From: CAYVTV01 sp964526475
GTDB lineage: Bacteria; Bacteroidota; Bacteroidia; Bacteroidales; GCA-2748055
DNA: 64,000 nt
Reading direction: 5' to 3'
Assembly: GCA_964526475.1 (NCBI GenBank)
Contig: CAZGKF010000003.1
Location: forward strand, 1 to 64,000
The notes below the pieces were generated by a model. It made no database searches. It had not been told where the DNA came from and saw only the letters and a list, made by a program, of their open reading frames with translations. Position 1 is the stretch's first letter, and each line of letters opens with the position of its first letter. The position numbers were made by a program, and so were the translations under genes. Shown in pieces: positions 42,632 to 53,097 of the stretch.

Positions 42632-45505
42632 TTAAAAACTGTCAAGATTTATTCTGAAGATCCCTTCAAGTCTGACTTTTTGCTTTTCATGCAAATAACT
42701 TATCCTTACTCCCTGTATCATAGGGAGAATTAATCTCAGAAGATGATATTCAAAATAAATCTCAGTTCCATATGAATAAAATGTTTTATCAGATACTTCC
42801 CATTTATTATTAATAGACTCATACACATCTTTTCCTACTGAATAGTCTGCGAAAAGTGAAGCATAAACTCTTTTCAAATAGAATAAAGATCCTATTCTGA
42901 GATCAGGATAAGCTAAAGGAAAAATATAATCGGCTGTATATTTTCTTAATCCTATGCTTACAAGCTCTTCATATCCTCTTGGTAATCTAATCAGGTTGTT
43001 ATACAAGAACTTTTCAACTTCCTGCTTCTGGAATTGAGCCTGTAGTTTCAATCCGTGATTTCTGAGGATCCCTGGGAAATAAATTGCAGAACTTAGTGAA
43101 GATATTGACCCGCGCTGTTCATCCTCAAAAGGGGAAGCTAAAACTCTTCCGTCAAGAATCACTCCCCATTTTGGCTGAAGATCCCTGAAAGCTTTTCTAA
43201 GGAAAGAATAGAAGTATAATCTGGGTTCAGTGTAGATAATTCCTTTTTTATATGCTGATTCAGTCTTGTAGTAGTAATAGTCTCCTGAATAGCTCCATCT
43301 CATCATTGGCTGCACTCCGGTAATCATCTTTCCTGTTGTAAGGTTTAAAGGAATATAAGTTAACAGACTGTAGAACATTTTTTTTCTGAACATCAAAGGA
43401 GCCGGATCATCATTACTTTTAAATATTCCCGGATCACCTCCATAATCCGCCGATAACTTTATTACCGGATAAAATCCTTTATAGGTAAATGATGAGTGAA
43501 AATAATGATTATTGTCCTTATATTCATACCCAATATTTGTAAATGCAGTACTGAGTGTATTTTGCGATGTTAACGAGAAACCGGGATTAACCAGGTAATT
43601 ATCCAGGCTGAGATTATTATAATCGAAATAAAATGGGAGCCAGCTATGAAACCTGAAAAGATGTGATAACCTGGAATATTTCTTTATTGCAGGATTAAAA
43701 TTATCAGGGATGGGGGGAACATAATTTTCTCGCTTTGCATCAATACTGGTATTAAAAAAAGTTTGCTCATAAGCCTCAATATTCTGCAGATCAACTTTCA
43801 CATTCCCAAAATCATCGAAACTTATCATTGATGGTTTATATCCATTTCCGGTATAAAGTGAAAAAACTAATTCATCAGCCTCAGCTGTGGCTGAAGGATA
43901 AAATGCACCAAACTCCGAAAACGTAAGTCTGAAAAGTTCCCTGTTTTTTAACTTCAACAGATAAATATCATCTAATCCTTCGAAATTCCCATGAAAAAAA
44001 ATGTTATCACCTTTTGATGATAGATCATTGATATCAAAATATCCGGAATGAAAAATCACGGTCCAGGTATTCATCAAAATATCATATACAACAATACTTT
44101 TGCCATTTTCATTTAAAGCTATCGCCGCAATAGAAGATGTTCCTTCTATCCACCCGGGTGATTGGAGAGATGAATTAGCCGGAGATGGAATCTTAATAAA
44201 TTCATCTCCGCTGTAAGAAGAGATCAGGACAAGATAATTTTCCCCCCGGGTTGTGGTTTCAATAACTGCAATAGTGTCTCCTGAAAAAGAAAATGCCGGT
44301 GAAATGTAACGTGTGTTATACGTTAAGGTGCGCAGGGTTTTCGTCTCAAAATTATATTCTTTAATTACTGAAAAACTACGGTTACTCCATCTGATATCAG
44401 GTTGGTACTGATCCCATATAATTTTGTTTTGATATACCGAATACTTCCCTGAATTAAGTTGACCCGGAGTAAATAATTTCTCCTCACTTTCGTCAGGATA
44501 TATCTTCACAAAATGCGGAATTATGTCAAGACCTGATTTTAATGCAATTATCTCCTGATTATTCTGAATAACAGGAAACTTATAACTTGAATACACCTTC
44601 CCTTTTTTAACCAGTAACTTATAATCATCCATTCTACGTTTATTCGCGGAATTTTTCCAGTGATCCTGAATAAAATCCATTGTTTCATTATAGAAGCCAT
44701 TTGTATAAAGACCTGTTTCCTTCTTTAGATATCTTGAAAGCGGTGATATCTGCCACGATTTTTTTCCCGTATAACTGAATGCATCTCCCCAGAAATCATT
44801 TCCGTATTTATTATATCCAAAGGCAACCATTTGGAATCCATACCTGTAATAATCAGGAACAAAATCCCTGTAAGATCCCAGGTAAGATTTATCATAAGAG
44901 TAAGGGTGTTTTTGATCAGCAAGAATTGCTTTTATTTCTTTTTCAAAAGAAGGGAGTCTTCCTCTTCCGGTAAGTGTCAGATCTGTTTCAGCAAAAACTG
45001 CATCCCCCTCAAGTAGCCAAAAAGGAGACATGGCTGCTGCTATTCCGTTTCCCTGATCCCCGAGAATAAAAGAAAGGGCACGGGTAAAGCCCTGATTTAG
45101 TTTATCTACCTGCACCACGTGCCGCATCTCATGCGTGCTTAACTGGTAAAGTCTGTCACCCGGATACCCCACCGGATCGGGATATACGAATAATTCCATT
45201 CGTTTGGGAGCGAGACCTACAAAACCGTTTGAAACAACACTCTGATTGTGAATAACGACAGGTATCTTTCGGGGATTATGATTTAGTTGCGAAACATTTT
45301 TCAAATAACTGTCTTCAAGATAAAATGATATTTTCCTTGCGCCTTCACTATAATCATCAGGAAAAATTATTTTGAAATTATCAGTATTCATCTGTCTCCA
45401 CTTCACATATCCCGGATCCTGTCCATATTCAAAAAACTGAGGGAACAAATCCAGATATAGGAAACTGATTATTACCAGTAAAAACAATCTCTTGATAAAA
45501 AACAT
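42632..45505 (-). CDS. HExxH-propeller-barrel outer-membrane protein
   Basis: The 957-residue product has a signal peptide, then a zinc-peptidase-like domain with HEMRH (125-129) and a downstream WLLEGDAVFAE helix, which in gluzincin/peptidase-MA-like proteins supplies the third ligand. A central WD40/TolB-type propeller follows (about 300-580; repeated motifs of the form F.P..F....I). The C-terminal 380 residues alternate aromatic and polar positions as in an outer-membrane barrel, ending in FRINLDSF. The role is unknown; surface proteolysis or assembly is plausible. A TTG 12 bases upstream is rejected. Confidence 0.82.
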   Translation of the reverse strand: MFFIKRLFLLVIISFLYLDLFPQFFEYGQDPGYVKWRQMNTDNFKIIFPDDYSEGARKISFYLEDSYLKNVSQLNHNPRKIPVVIHNQSVVSNGFVGLAPKRMELFVYPDPVGYPGDRLYQLSTHEMRHVVQVDKLNQGFTRALSFILGDQGNGIAAAMSPFWLLEGDAVFAETDLTLTGRGRLPSFEKEIKAILADQKHPYSYDKSYLGSYRDFVPDYYRYGFQMVAFGYNKYGNDFWGDAFSYTGKKSWQISPLSRYLKKETGLYTNGFYNETMDFIQDHWKNSANKRRMDDYKLLVKKGKVYSSYKFPVIQNNQEIIALKSGLDIIPHFVKIYPDESEEKLFTPGQLNSGKYSVYQNKIIWDQYQPDIRWSNRSFSVIKEYNFETKTLRTLTYNTRYISPAFSFSGDTIAVIETTTRGENYLVLISSYSGDEFIKIPSPANSSLQSPGWIEGTSSIAAIALNENGKSIVVYDILMNTWTVIFHSGYFDINDLSSKGDNIFFHGNFEGLDDIYLLKLKNRELFRLTFSEFGAFYPSATAEADELVFSLYTGNGYKPSMISFDDFGNVKVDLQNIEAYEQTFFNTSIDAKRENYVPPIPDNFNPAIKKYSRLSHLFRFHSWLPFYFDYNNLSLDNYLVNPGFSLTSQNTLSTAFTNIGYEYKDNNHYFHSSFTYKGFYPVIKLSADYGGDPGIFKSNDDPAPLMFRKKMFYSLLTYIPLNLTTGKMITGVQPMMRWSYSGDYYYYKTESAYKKGIIYTEPRLYFYSFLRKAFRDLQPKWGVILDGRVLASPFEDEQRGSISSLSSAIYFPGILRNHGLKLQAQFQKQEVEKFLYNNLIRLPRGYEELVSIGLRKYTADYIFPLAYPDLRIGSLFYLKRVYASLFADYSVGKDVYESINNKWEVSDKTFYSYGTEIYFEYHLLRLILPMIQGVRISYLHEKQKVRLEGIFRINLDSF

Positions 45506-45571
45506 AATTACAAACAAAGAATGGTTTCAATAATAAGCAAAATTCAGCCCAAATTGTTTAATCTTATACTT

Positions 45572-45913
45572 TTACTTCACTTTATATCCATTAGATTTTA
45601 AGTATCCTGTTACCTTTTCCATCTGATCACCCTGAATGAGTATCTCTCCCTCTTTAGATGAGCCACCGGTGCCACAATATTTTTTTAACTTCTTTTCAAG
45701 TTCATGAAGATCTTCCTCCATTCCGGAAAAACCCGAGATAATGGTAACTGTCTTACCTTTCCGGTTTTTTCTTTCTATGTGCACCCTGAGATTTTGCAAT
45801 TCGGGAGGTAAAGTTTTCTTCATATCGTCCCTTCCATCATTAAAAACAAACCCGGGATTTGTTGAATACACAATCTCTCCGAAATTATTTTTGATATCAT
45901 ATTTCTTTTTCAT
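45572..45913 (-). CDS. SUI1/YciH-family translation factor
   Basis: The 113-residue protein matches bacterial homologues of eIF1: the start motif IVYSTNPGF, the core RKNRKGKTVTIISGF and the C-terminal KYCGTGGSSKEGEILIQGDQ. It binds the ribosome and affects start-codon fidelity. The ATG at 45913 is chosen over a TTG 27 bases upstream. It is divergent from the DUF2723 gene. Confidence 0.92.
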   Translation of the reverse strand: MKKKYDIKNNFGEIVYSTNPGFVFNDGRDDMKKTLPPELQNLRVHIERKNRKGKTVTIISGFSGMEEDLHELEKKLKKYCGTGGSSKEGEILIQGDQMEKVTGYLKSNGYKVK

Positions 45914-45960
45914 AGCATTGAAATCCTTTTTATTATCCAAAATAAAGTATTTTCATGGGA

Positions 45961-45968
45961 TATTTTTG
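45961..45968 (+). promoter_or_regulatory. Candidate -7 box of the DUF2723 gene (TATTTTTG)
   Basis: A perfect TAnnTTTG match 21 bases before the ATG at 45990, which would give a very short leader. Confidence 0.45.
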
Positions 45969-45989
45969 CATAAATCTTAAATTACCTTC

Positions 45990-48900
45990 ATGATATTAAA
46001 TTCCTTTATTAAATACAACCTCATCACCGGTTGGATTATATTTTTAATAGCTCTCGCAACCTACATCCTTACTCTGGAACCTGGTGTGAGCTGGTGGGAT
46101 GCAGGAGAACTCATTGCGTGTTCATACAAACTTCAGATCGGTCATCCGCCGGGTGCTCCTTTATATCTTATGGCAGGCAGGGTGTTCTCATTACTTGCAG
46201 GGGATGTTTCGATGGTGGCATATATGGTTAATCTGATGTCAGCTCTTGCCAGTGCATTTACTATTCTTTTTCTTTTTTGGACAATCACACATCTTACAAG
46301 GAAGTTTTTTGATACTGAAAATGTTCTCACAAATGAAAAAATTATCCTTATTTTAGGATGTGGGATAACCGGTTCTCTCGCATATACCTTTTCTGACACT
46401 TTTTGGTTTTCGGCTGTTGAAAGCGAGGTTTATGCTTTGTCATCACTTTTTACTGCAGTTGTATTCTGGGCTATTCTTAAATGGGAAAATATAGCCAATA
46501 CCCCTCACTCAAACCGCTGGTTAATCCTTATTGCATATCTTATGGGGCTGTCGATCGGTGTTCATCTTCTAAATCTTCTTGCAATTCCTGCCATTGTGCT
46601 GGTTTACTATTTTAAAAAATATACTGTTTCCACAAAGGGAACAATATATTCCATCTTAATTTCAGTAATGATACTGTTGCTCTTAATGTATGGTATTATT
46701 TCCGGCCTTATGGAATTTGCATCATGGTTTGAGCTTTTTTTCGTTAATTTCATTGGGCTGCCATTTAACAGTGGGTTATGGTTTTTCATACTTCTTCTTC
46801 CGGCAGGTATTATTTTTGCCATTTACCAGACCCATATAAAACACAAGGTTGTAGCAAATACCATTCTTCTATGCCTGGCATTTATTCTTCTTGGATATTC
46901 CTCTTATGCTATGATCTTCATCCGGTCAGCTGCAAATCCTCCAATTGATGAAAACAATCCAAATAATGCATTTAGTATGCTGTATTATCTTAAAAGGGAA
47001 CAATATGGTGCCAGGCCCTTATTAACAGGGCATTATTTTGATGCTGAGATTAACAGGGACAAATCAGGATACCCTGTGCTTAAAGAAGGAGCAGCAGTTT
47101 ACAGACAAAATGAGGAAACAGGAAAATATGAAGTTGCATACAGGAAACTTAGCCTCGGACAAAAAGGAAACAAGAAACTTTTTCCCAGGATCTATAGTAC
47201 GGATCAGGATCATGTAAGAGCTTACCGTGACTGGGGAATGATCAGGGAAGATAAAAAAGCCGGCTTTCATAATAATCTTGCTTTCTTTCTGAATTATCAG
47301 CTGGGGCACATGTATTTCAGATATTTCATGTGGAATTTTGCTGGTCGTCAAAACGATGTGCAAAGTCACGGTAGTCTGGTTAACGGAAATTGGATAAGCG
47401 GTATTAAATTTATTGATGAATTTAGACTTGGCAATCTGAATGAGTTACCTGATAAATACAAAAACCATCCTTCCGGAAATAAATACTTTCTTTTACCTCT
47501 TTTGCTTGGTATTGCAGGATTGCTTTACCATTCTTCACGCAAGGTAAAAGATTTTCAGGTAGTTATGGCACTGTTTCTTATGACAGGTATTGCAATAGTT
47601 ATTTATCTGAATCAAACTCCCTACCAGCCAAGAGAAAGGGATTATGCATACGCCGGATCATTTTATGCCTTTTCGATCTGGATCGGGATAGGGGTAATAG
47701 CTGTTTATGAATGGGTCAGGCCCTTATTTAGAGGAGTTCTTTCTGCCACCTTGTCTGTCTTCTTATGTATTATCCTTATACCAGGCATAATGGCTCAACA
47801 AAACCTCGACGATCATAACCGCTCCGGACGTTATACTGCAAGAGATATAGCAAAAAATTATCTTACATCCTGTGATAAAAATGCTATTATTTTCACAAAT
47901 GGAGATAATGATACTTTTCCTCTCTGGTATGTTCAGGAAGTAGAAGGTTTTCGCACGGATGTAAGGATAGTAAATCTGATGCTTTTAAATGCCGACTGGT
48001 ATATTGATCAGATGAAAAAGAAAGCATATGAATCTGATCCTCTTCCTATTACACTTCCACGGAAAAAATATCTGGAAGGTGTAAATAATTCCTTATACAT
48101 GTTCGATGACACCGGAAGAATGAATGTAGAAGTTCTGATAGAAGGTTTGCGCTCGGATGACATTCGTTTTAAGCATATAACTTTAACCGGTGATTCTATG
48201 GATATACTACCTGCAAATAAATTTATCCTGTCTGTTGACACCTCTGTTGTTATAAGTAACGGAACTGTTCGACCTGCTGATGCAAATCTGATCGAAAATC
48301 CGGTCAGCTGGGAGATCAAAGGAACCCGAATACCTAAAAGCAGCCTTATACAGTTAGATATTCTCGCAAATAATAACTGGGAAAGACCAATATATTTCAT
48401 AACCGGTGGTAATGAAGGGGCTTTATACCTTGAGGAGTTTTTTCAGCTGGATGGTATTGCATACAGGTTGGTGCCGATTAAAACACCTGCACAGGAAAGA
48501 TTTTTTGATGCCGGCAGAATTGACACCGGAATATTGTATAAAAATCTTATGCATGAATTTTCGTGGGGAAGAATGAATGAGAAGGATGTGTATCTTGATC
48601 ATTATAATATCAGAACCTTTTCAGTTATTAAATTCAGAAAAAACTTCATCAGACTTGCTGAGGCATTAATTAAGGAAGGAAAACCTGAAAAAGCAGAGGA
48701 AGTGCTAGACCGCTGTATGAACCTCGCCCCTCATGAAATAATTCCCTATGATCATTTCATTTCCGGGATAACTTATTCTAATACGGAAAATAATATACTT
48801 CGTATTTCAGGGATTATCGAAACCTACTATAAATGCGGTGCAATTTCAAAAGCTAATGATTTACTTAAGGAATTTGCAAAGATCCTGCAACAAGACATCA

Positions 48901-49043
48901 CCTATTACTATTCACTCAAAAAATCTTTTAGCAGAAGATTTGAAAATGAATTCCGGCAAAGTCAGGGATTACTTGCAGAGTTATCTGAAATTGCCGAAAT
49001 GTATGGTCAATCTGATCTTTTGGATTTTGTTATCCGGAATTAA
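45990..49043 (+). CDS. DUF2723 membrane protein (TMEM260-like glycosyltransferase)
   Basis: The 1017-residue protein begins with about ten membrane helices. The first extracytoplasmic loop carries the family hallmark TLEPGVSWWDAGELIACSYKL, with Asp and Glu as in GT-C enzymes, followed by QIGHPPGAPLYL. A large soluble region of about 400 residues makes up the C-terminal part. The eukaryotic homologue TMEM260 is an O-mannosyltransferase, so a role in protein O-glycosylation is reasonable but inferred. It is monocistronic, with its own -7 box. Confidence 0.9.
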   Translation: MILNSFIKYNLITGWIIFLIALATYILTLEPGVSWWDAGELIACSYKLQIGHPPGAPLYLMAGRVFSLLAGDVSMVAYMVNLMSALASAFTILFLFWTITHLTRKFFDTENVLTNEKIILILGCGITGSLAYTFSDTFWFSAVESEVYALSSLFTAVVFWAILKWENIANTPHSNRWLILIAYLMGLSIGVHLLNLLAIPAIVLVYYFKKYTVSTKGTIYSILISVMILLLLMYGIISGLMEFASWFELFFVNFIGLPFNSGLWFFILLLPAGIIFAIYQTHIKHKVVANTILLCLAFILLGYSSYAMIFIRSAANPPIDENNPNNAFSMLYYLKREQYGARPLLTGHYFDAEINRDKSGYPVLKEGAAVYRQNEETGKYEVAYRKLSLGQKGNKKLFPRIYSTDQDHVRAYRDWGMIREDKKAGFHNNLAFFLNYQLGHMYFRYFMWNFAGRQNDVQSHGSLVNGNWISGIKFIDEFRLGNLNELPDKYKNHPSGNKYFLLPLLLGIAGLLYHSSRKVKDFQVVMALFLMTGIAIVIYLNQTPYQPRERDYAYAGSFYAFSIWIGIGVIAVYEWVRPLFRGVLSATLSVFLCIILIPGIMAQQNLDDHNRSGRYTARDIAKNYLTSCDKNAIIFTNGDNDTFPLWYVQEVEGFRTDVRIVNLMLLNADWYIDQMKKKAYESDPLPITLPRKKYLEGVNNSLYMFDDTGRMNVEVLIEGLRSDDIRFKHITLTGDSMDILPANKFILSVDTSVVISNGTVRPADANLIENPVSWEIKGTRIPKSSLIQLDILANNNWERPIYFITGGNEGALYLEEFFQLDGIAYRLVPIKTPAQERFFDAGRIDTGILYKNLMHEFSWGRMNEKDVYLDHYNIRTFSVIKFRKNFIRLAEALIKEGKPEKAEEVLDRCMNLAPHEIIPYDHFISGITYSNTENNILRISGIIETYYKCGAISKANDLLKEFAKILQQDITYYYSLKKSFSRRFENEFRQSQGLLAELSEIAEMYGQSDLLDFVIRN

Positions 49044-49050
49044 TTAAATT

Positions 49051-49088
49051 AAACGCTGCATAATAAATATTCATGCGGTTTTTTGTTT
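49051..49088 (+). terminator. Candidate terminator behind the DUF2723 gene
   Basis: An imperfect stem (AAACGCTGCAT at 49051-49061 with ATGCGGTTT, bulged) is followed by a T-rich run up to about 49090. It is 7 bases behind the stop. Confidence 0.5.
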
Positions 49089-49158
49089 TTAATGTTGTGT
49101 AAAGACATGATCTCTATTTTCTCAAATACTTGAATAGCAAATATTATAAATATCTCAA

Positions 49159-50136
49159 CTAGCTCTGTCTGTCTATTAATTCCATGATAAATTTCTCTAT
49201 CTCTGCTTTTCTGTAATTTTCAACATTAATAGATGTTAATTTCTGCAACCCTTTATCAAAATAAATCCGGATAATTTTTTCAGTGTGTTTTTTAATATGT
49301 AGTTGATGAAAAATGCTCTTTACATTGTTAATTTTATCATCAGGATTTTCAAAAGATTTTGAATATAAGTTTTTAAGAGTATTTTTATGTTTACTATCTG
49401 CCAGCTCAATAGCTTTAAGATAAAGAAAAGTTTTCTTGTTAGTAATAATATCATTTCCTATTTTCTTCCCGAATTTACTGATATCTCCAAATGTATCCAG
49501 GAGATCATCCTGTAACTGAAAGCCCATGCCTAAGTTAAAACCAAGCTCATACATATCCTGTGCATCTCTTTCATCGGCTCCGCCTGAAATAGCTCCTATC
49601 CATAGACTGGCAGCAAGAAGAACTGAAGTTTTCAGTCCTATCATTCTCAAATACTCATCCGTATTTACGTCATTTCTATTTTCAAAATCCATATCCATCA
49701 TCTGCCCTTCGCACACTTCCAGGGCGGTTTTAATAAATGCTGAAAAAATGAGTGGCATTACCTCCTTTTCAGCCTGGCTGATTAGCCGGCAAGCCAGGAT
49801 GGACATGGTGTCTCCTGAGAGAATGGCAATATTCTGATCCCATTTAACATGAACGGTTGGTTCATTTCTTCTTATTGTTGATCTGTCCATAAGATCATCA
49901 TGCAGAAGAGTGAAATTATGAAAGACCTCTACTCCAAGAGCAGGAAACAAAGCCTTCAGATAATCATCTGTAAACATATTACAGGAAAGCATCATTAATG
50001 CAGGTCTTATGCGTTTCCCCCCACTTGAAATAACATACCTGATCGGATCATACAAATTATATGGCTCAGCAGGTAAAGGAAGCTTCATGAGCTCTTTTTC
50101 GATAATATTTACAGCTTTTTCAATTTTTAACAACAT
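49159..50136 (-). CDS. Polyprenyl diphosphate synthase
   Basis: A trans-prenyltransferase of 325 residues. The first aspartate-rich motif DDLMD (80-84) and the second DDLLD (210-214, in FQLQDDLLDTFGD) are present, as is the GGKRIRP substrate-binding motif near residue 40. It condenses isopentenyl diphosphate into a long prenyl chain, probably for menaquinone or carotenoid synthesis; chain length cannot be decided from the sequence alone. It is monocistronic. Confidence 0.94.
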   Translation of the reverse strand: MLLKIEKAVNIIEKELMKLPLPAEPYNLYDPIRYVISSGGKRIRPALMMLSCNMFTDDYLKALFPALGVEVFHNFTLLHDDLMDRSTIRRNEPTVHVKWDQNIAILSGDTMSILACRLISQAEKEVMPLIFSAFIKTALEVCEGQMMDMDFENRNDVNTDEYLRMIGLKTSVLLAASLWIGAISGGADERDAQDMYELGFNLGMGFQLQDDLLDTFGDISKFGKKIGNDIITNKKTFLYLKAIELADSKHKNTLKNLYSKSFENPDDKINNVKSIFHQLHIKKHTEKIIRIYFDKGLQKLTSINVENYRKAEIEKFIMELIDRQS

Positions 50137-50341
50137 AAAAAGAATTTAATTTGTAAGCTTGCGGAACTTATTTCCTTCTTAAAATAATTGAACAACATTA
50201 AAAGTAATCTATTTTTCAACAACTTCAAACTGCCATTTATGTTCACAACAATAGCCTCCTGGCATAAATTATGTTAATTAATTGGAGTGCGGAACTTAGA
50301 TATTAATAATTATTTTTAGCAATACAGGAATTCTGTGACAA

Positions 50342-51790
50342 ATGAAACAAAGTACTCTTATTCTGGTTTTGATTTTGCTGATCCAATTTGTGAATTCACA
50401 ATATAAATTAGAATTCACCATTAAGCCCCTGAAAAATGAGAAGATAATTCTGGCACATTATTTTAATAAGAATTTTTTTGTTCAGGATTCAGCATTCATC
50501 AATAATGAGGGAAAAGCTATACTATCAGGCACTACTCCACTTCCTCAGGGCTTATACATTGTTTATTTAAGTCCCTCTCTTCGTTTTGACATTATTATTG
50601 GTGATGACCAGAATTTTTCAATTATTACAGATACTGTAGATTTTGTAAATCACACAATTGTTAAAGGCAGCAGGGAAAATGAAGTATTCTTCGATTATCA
50701 GCGCTTTCTGGCGGATAAGAGAGAATTATCAAACAGTTTGGTCGAAAAATTTACTCATCCTGATAGTGAAGCTGATTCACTTTCTGCGAGAATTGAATTT
50801 GAAAAAGTCAACCAAGGGGTGAAAGATTACATTGAAGATATTATTTCCCGTGAAAAAGATCTGTTTGTAAGTAAATTCCTGCTATCCATGAAAGAAGTTG
50901 CAGCACCTGATCCACCAAAAAATAAAGCGGGTATTGTAGCAGACACATTATTCCAGGTTAAATATATAAAGAATCATTACTGGGATCATTTTGATCTTTC
51001 TGATGTAAGAATGTTGCGAACACCATTTTATGAGGATAAATTAAAAAACTATCTGAATAACTGGATCTATCCTTATCCCGATTCTATTTTTAAAGAAGTT
51101 GACTTTCTTATTGAAAAATCAAGAGCTGACACTCTCTTATTCCGGTATATGCTTTCTACGCTATTCAATCATTATGCCCGGAGTAAATTTGTTGGAATGG
51201 ATGCCGTTTATCTATATATTGGTGAAAAATATTTTATTCCCGAAGCCTGGTGGGCCGATAAAAAATTTCTTGCTGACCTGAAAACCAGAGTCTATAAACA
51301 AAGTCCTCTTCTTATTGGAAAAACTGCACCTGACATTCAACTGGTCAGGATCGGCGATGATCATTTCAAATTAGCAGCCCTGGATACTTCCATAAAAAAC
51401 GATCCCTATGTTGGCACCTTATTTAACCTGCATTCTGTAAATGCGAAATATATAGTCTTATACTTTTGGGAACCCGAGTGCGGACATTGCAAAAAAGTTA
51501 TTCCTGATCTTTATGAGGTATTTCTTCGCAATAAAGAGAAGGGCTTACAGGTAATATCAGTAAATATGCTGGGTTATCCAAAAAAAGCTATGTGGGTTGA
51601 TTTCATTAATCAATATCAGATGTATGGATGGATCAATGCATGGAATCCATATAAAATCGAACCATCCTACAGGGAAATTTATAATGTGGAAAACTCAAAT
51701 ATCTTATATTTACTGGATGAAAATATGAAGATCATTCTTAAATTTGTCGGACCTGAGCAAGTAGAAGATTATATCAAGCGTACTAATTAA
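50342..51790 (+). CDS. Periplasmic TlpA/ResA-like thiol-disulfide oxidoreductase
   Basis: The 482-residue protein has a signal peptide, a DUF4369-like domain (about 20-115), a helical central region and a C-terminal thioredoxin-like domain. The active site is CGHC in FWEPECGHCKKVIPDL, followed by LQVISVNML. DUF4369-TlpA proteins are typical of Bacteroidetes and reduce or isomerise disulfides in the periplasm. It is followed 31 bases later by carA on the same strand. Confidence 0.9.
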   Translation: MKQSTLILVLILLIQFVNSQYKLEFTIKPLKNEKIILAHYFNKNFFVQDSAFINNEGKAILSGTTPLPQGLYIVYLSPSLRFDIIIGDDQNFSIITDTVDFVNHTIVKGSRENEVFFDYQRFLADKRELSNSLVEKFTHPDSEADSLSARIEFEKVNQGVKDYIEDIISREKDLFVSKFLLSMKEVAAPDPPKNKAGIVADTLFQVKYIKNHYWDHFDLSDVRMLRTPFYEDKLKNYLNNWIYPYPDSIFKEVDFLIEKSRADTLLFRYMLSTLFNHYARSKFVGMDAVYLYIGEKYFIPEAWWADKKFLADLKTRVYKQSPLLIGKTAPDIQLVRIGDDHFKLAALDTSIKNDPYVGTLFNLHSVNAKYIVLYFWEPECGHCKKVIPDLYEVFLRNKEKGLQVISVNMLGYPKKAMWVDFINQYQMYGWINAWNPYKIEPSYREIYNVENSNILYLLDENMKIILKFVGPEQVEDYIKRTN

Positions 51791-51821
51791 ATCTTAAAAT
51801 ATACTCATTTTATCAGACACG

Positions 51822-52919
51822 ATGAAAGCAACACAAAGCATTAAATTATGGCTTGAAGACGGAACATTTGTTTATGGACAATCGTTTGGTTATGAAGGCT
51901 CTATGGCAGGAGAGGTCGTTTTTAACACAGCAATGACAGGTTATCCCGAGAGCCTTACTGATCCGTCCTATAAGGGTCAGATACTTGTACTTACCTATCC
52001 CATTATTGGTAATTATGGAGTTCCGGTAGATCAGACTGAAAATAATCTTTTGAAATTCTTTGAATCGAATACTCTGCATATCAATGGACTTATTGTTTCA
52101 GATTATTCAGAATCCTATTCTCATTGGAATGCTCAGAAAAGTCTTGGAGACTGGCTCAAAGAGCATAAAATACCCGGTATTTATGGTGTTGATACCCGCA
52201 AACTCACAAAATTAATCCGCGAAAAAGGTTGTATGCTGGGTAAAATTATTTATAATGAACAAGATGTGGGAATATTCGATCCCGGCCTTCACAATCTGGT
52301 AGAAAAAGTGAGTATTGAGAAAAAAGAAATTTATGGTAATGGCCGTTATAAAGTATTATTAATAGATTGCGGAGTAAAATATAACATTATCCGTTATCTT
52401 CTTGAAAGGGACACAACAGTGATAAGGGTCCCATGGAATTATGATTTTTCGGAAGAAGAATATGACGGTCTTTTTATTTCCAATGGTCCTGGTGATCCAA
52501 AGAAGTGCGAAACAACCATCCGGAATCTCTCCAGATCATTTATCAATGACAAACCTATTTTTGGTATCTGTCTCGGAAATCAACTTATGGCTCTGGCTGC
52601 CGGTGCCGACACCTATAAATTGAAATATGGCCACAGAAGTCATAACCAGCCTGTGCTGCAGGTTGGTTCAGATAAAGCCTACATTACTTCCCAAAATCAT
52701 GGATATGCTATAAATAATGCCAGCCTTGTTAAAGACTGGGCACCATTATTTGTCAATCTAAACGATGACACTAATGAAGGAATGATCCATAAATCCAAAC
52801 CCTTCTTCTCCACTCAGTTTCATCCGGAAGCTTCAGGCGGACCCACCGACACCTCATTTCTATTCGATCATTTCATAAACCTGATTATTAAGCATAAAGA
52901 AAAAGAAGCTGCTGCATGA
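51822..52919 (+). CDS. carA: Carbamoyl-phosphate synthase small subunit
   Basis: CarA is the glutaminase that feeds ammonia to CarB. The 365-residue protein has the N-terminal CPSase domain (GEVVFNTAMTGYPESLTDPSY) and a class I glutamine amidotransferase domain with Cys250 in GICLGNQ and the histidine in QFHPEASGG. The partner gene carB lies 19 kb to the left, convergent. No ARG box was seen upstream. Confidence 0.96.
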   Translation: MKATQSIKLWLEDGTFVYGQSFGYEGSMAGEVVFNTAMTGYPESLTDPSYKGQILVLTYPIIGNYGVPVDQTENNLLKFFESNTLHINGLIVSDYSESYSHWNAQKSLGDWLKEHKIPGIYGVDTRKLTKLIREKGCMLGKIIYNEQDVGIFDPGLHNLVEKVSIEKKEIYGNGRYKVLLIDCGVKYNIIRYLLERDTTVIRVPWNYDFSEEEYDGLFISNGPGDPKKCETTIRNLSRSFINDKPIFGICLGNQLMALAAGADTYKLKYGHRSHNQPVLQVGSDKAYITSQNHGYAINNASLVKDWAPLFVNLNDDTNEGMIHKSKPFFSTQFHPEASGGPTDTSFLFDHFINLIIKHKEKEAAA

Positions 52920-53072
52920 TGTTTCTTCTTTGAGAATAAATTATCCATAAACTGTTGAGCTTATCTTTCCCTTAAAGATTAACAATAATAACAAAACCAG
53001 GTTAATCATTTTTTTTTGATCAAAATCATTGTAAAAAATATTTGTTAATAACGTGTTGATAAAAATATTTTT

Positions 53073-53080
53073 TACATTTG
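53073..53080 (+). promoter_or_regulatory. Candidate -7 box (TACATTTG)
   Basis: A perfect TAnnTTTG match 17 bases before the start at 53098, so the leader would be only about ten bases. Confidence 0.45.
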
Positions 53081-53097
53081 AAATGATTTTTTATATC

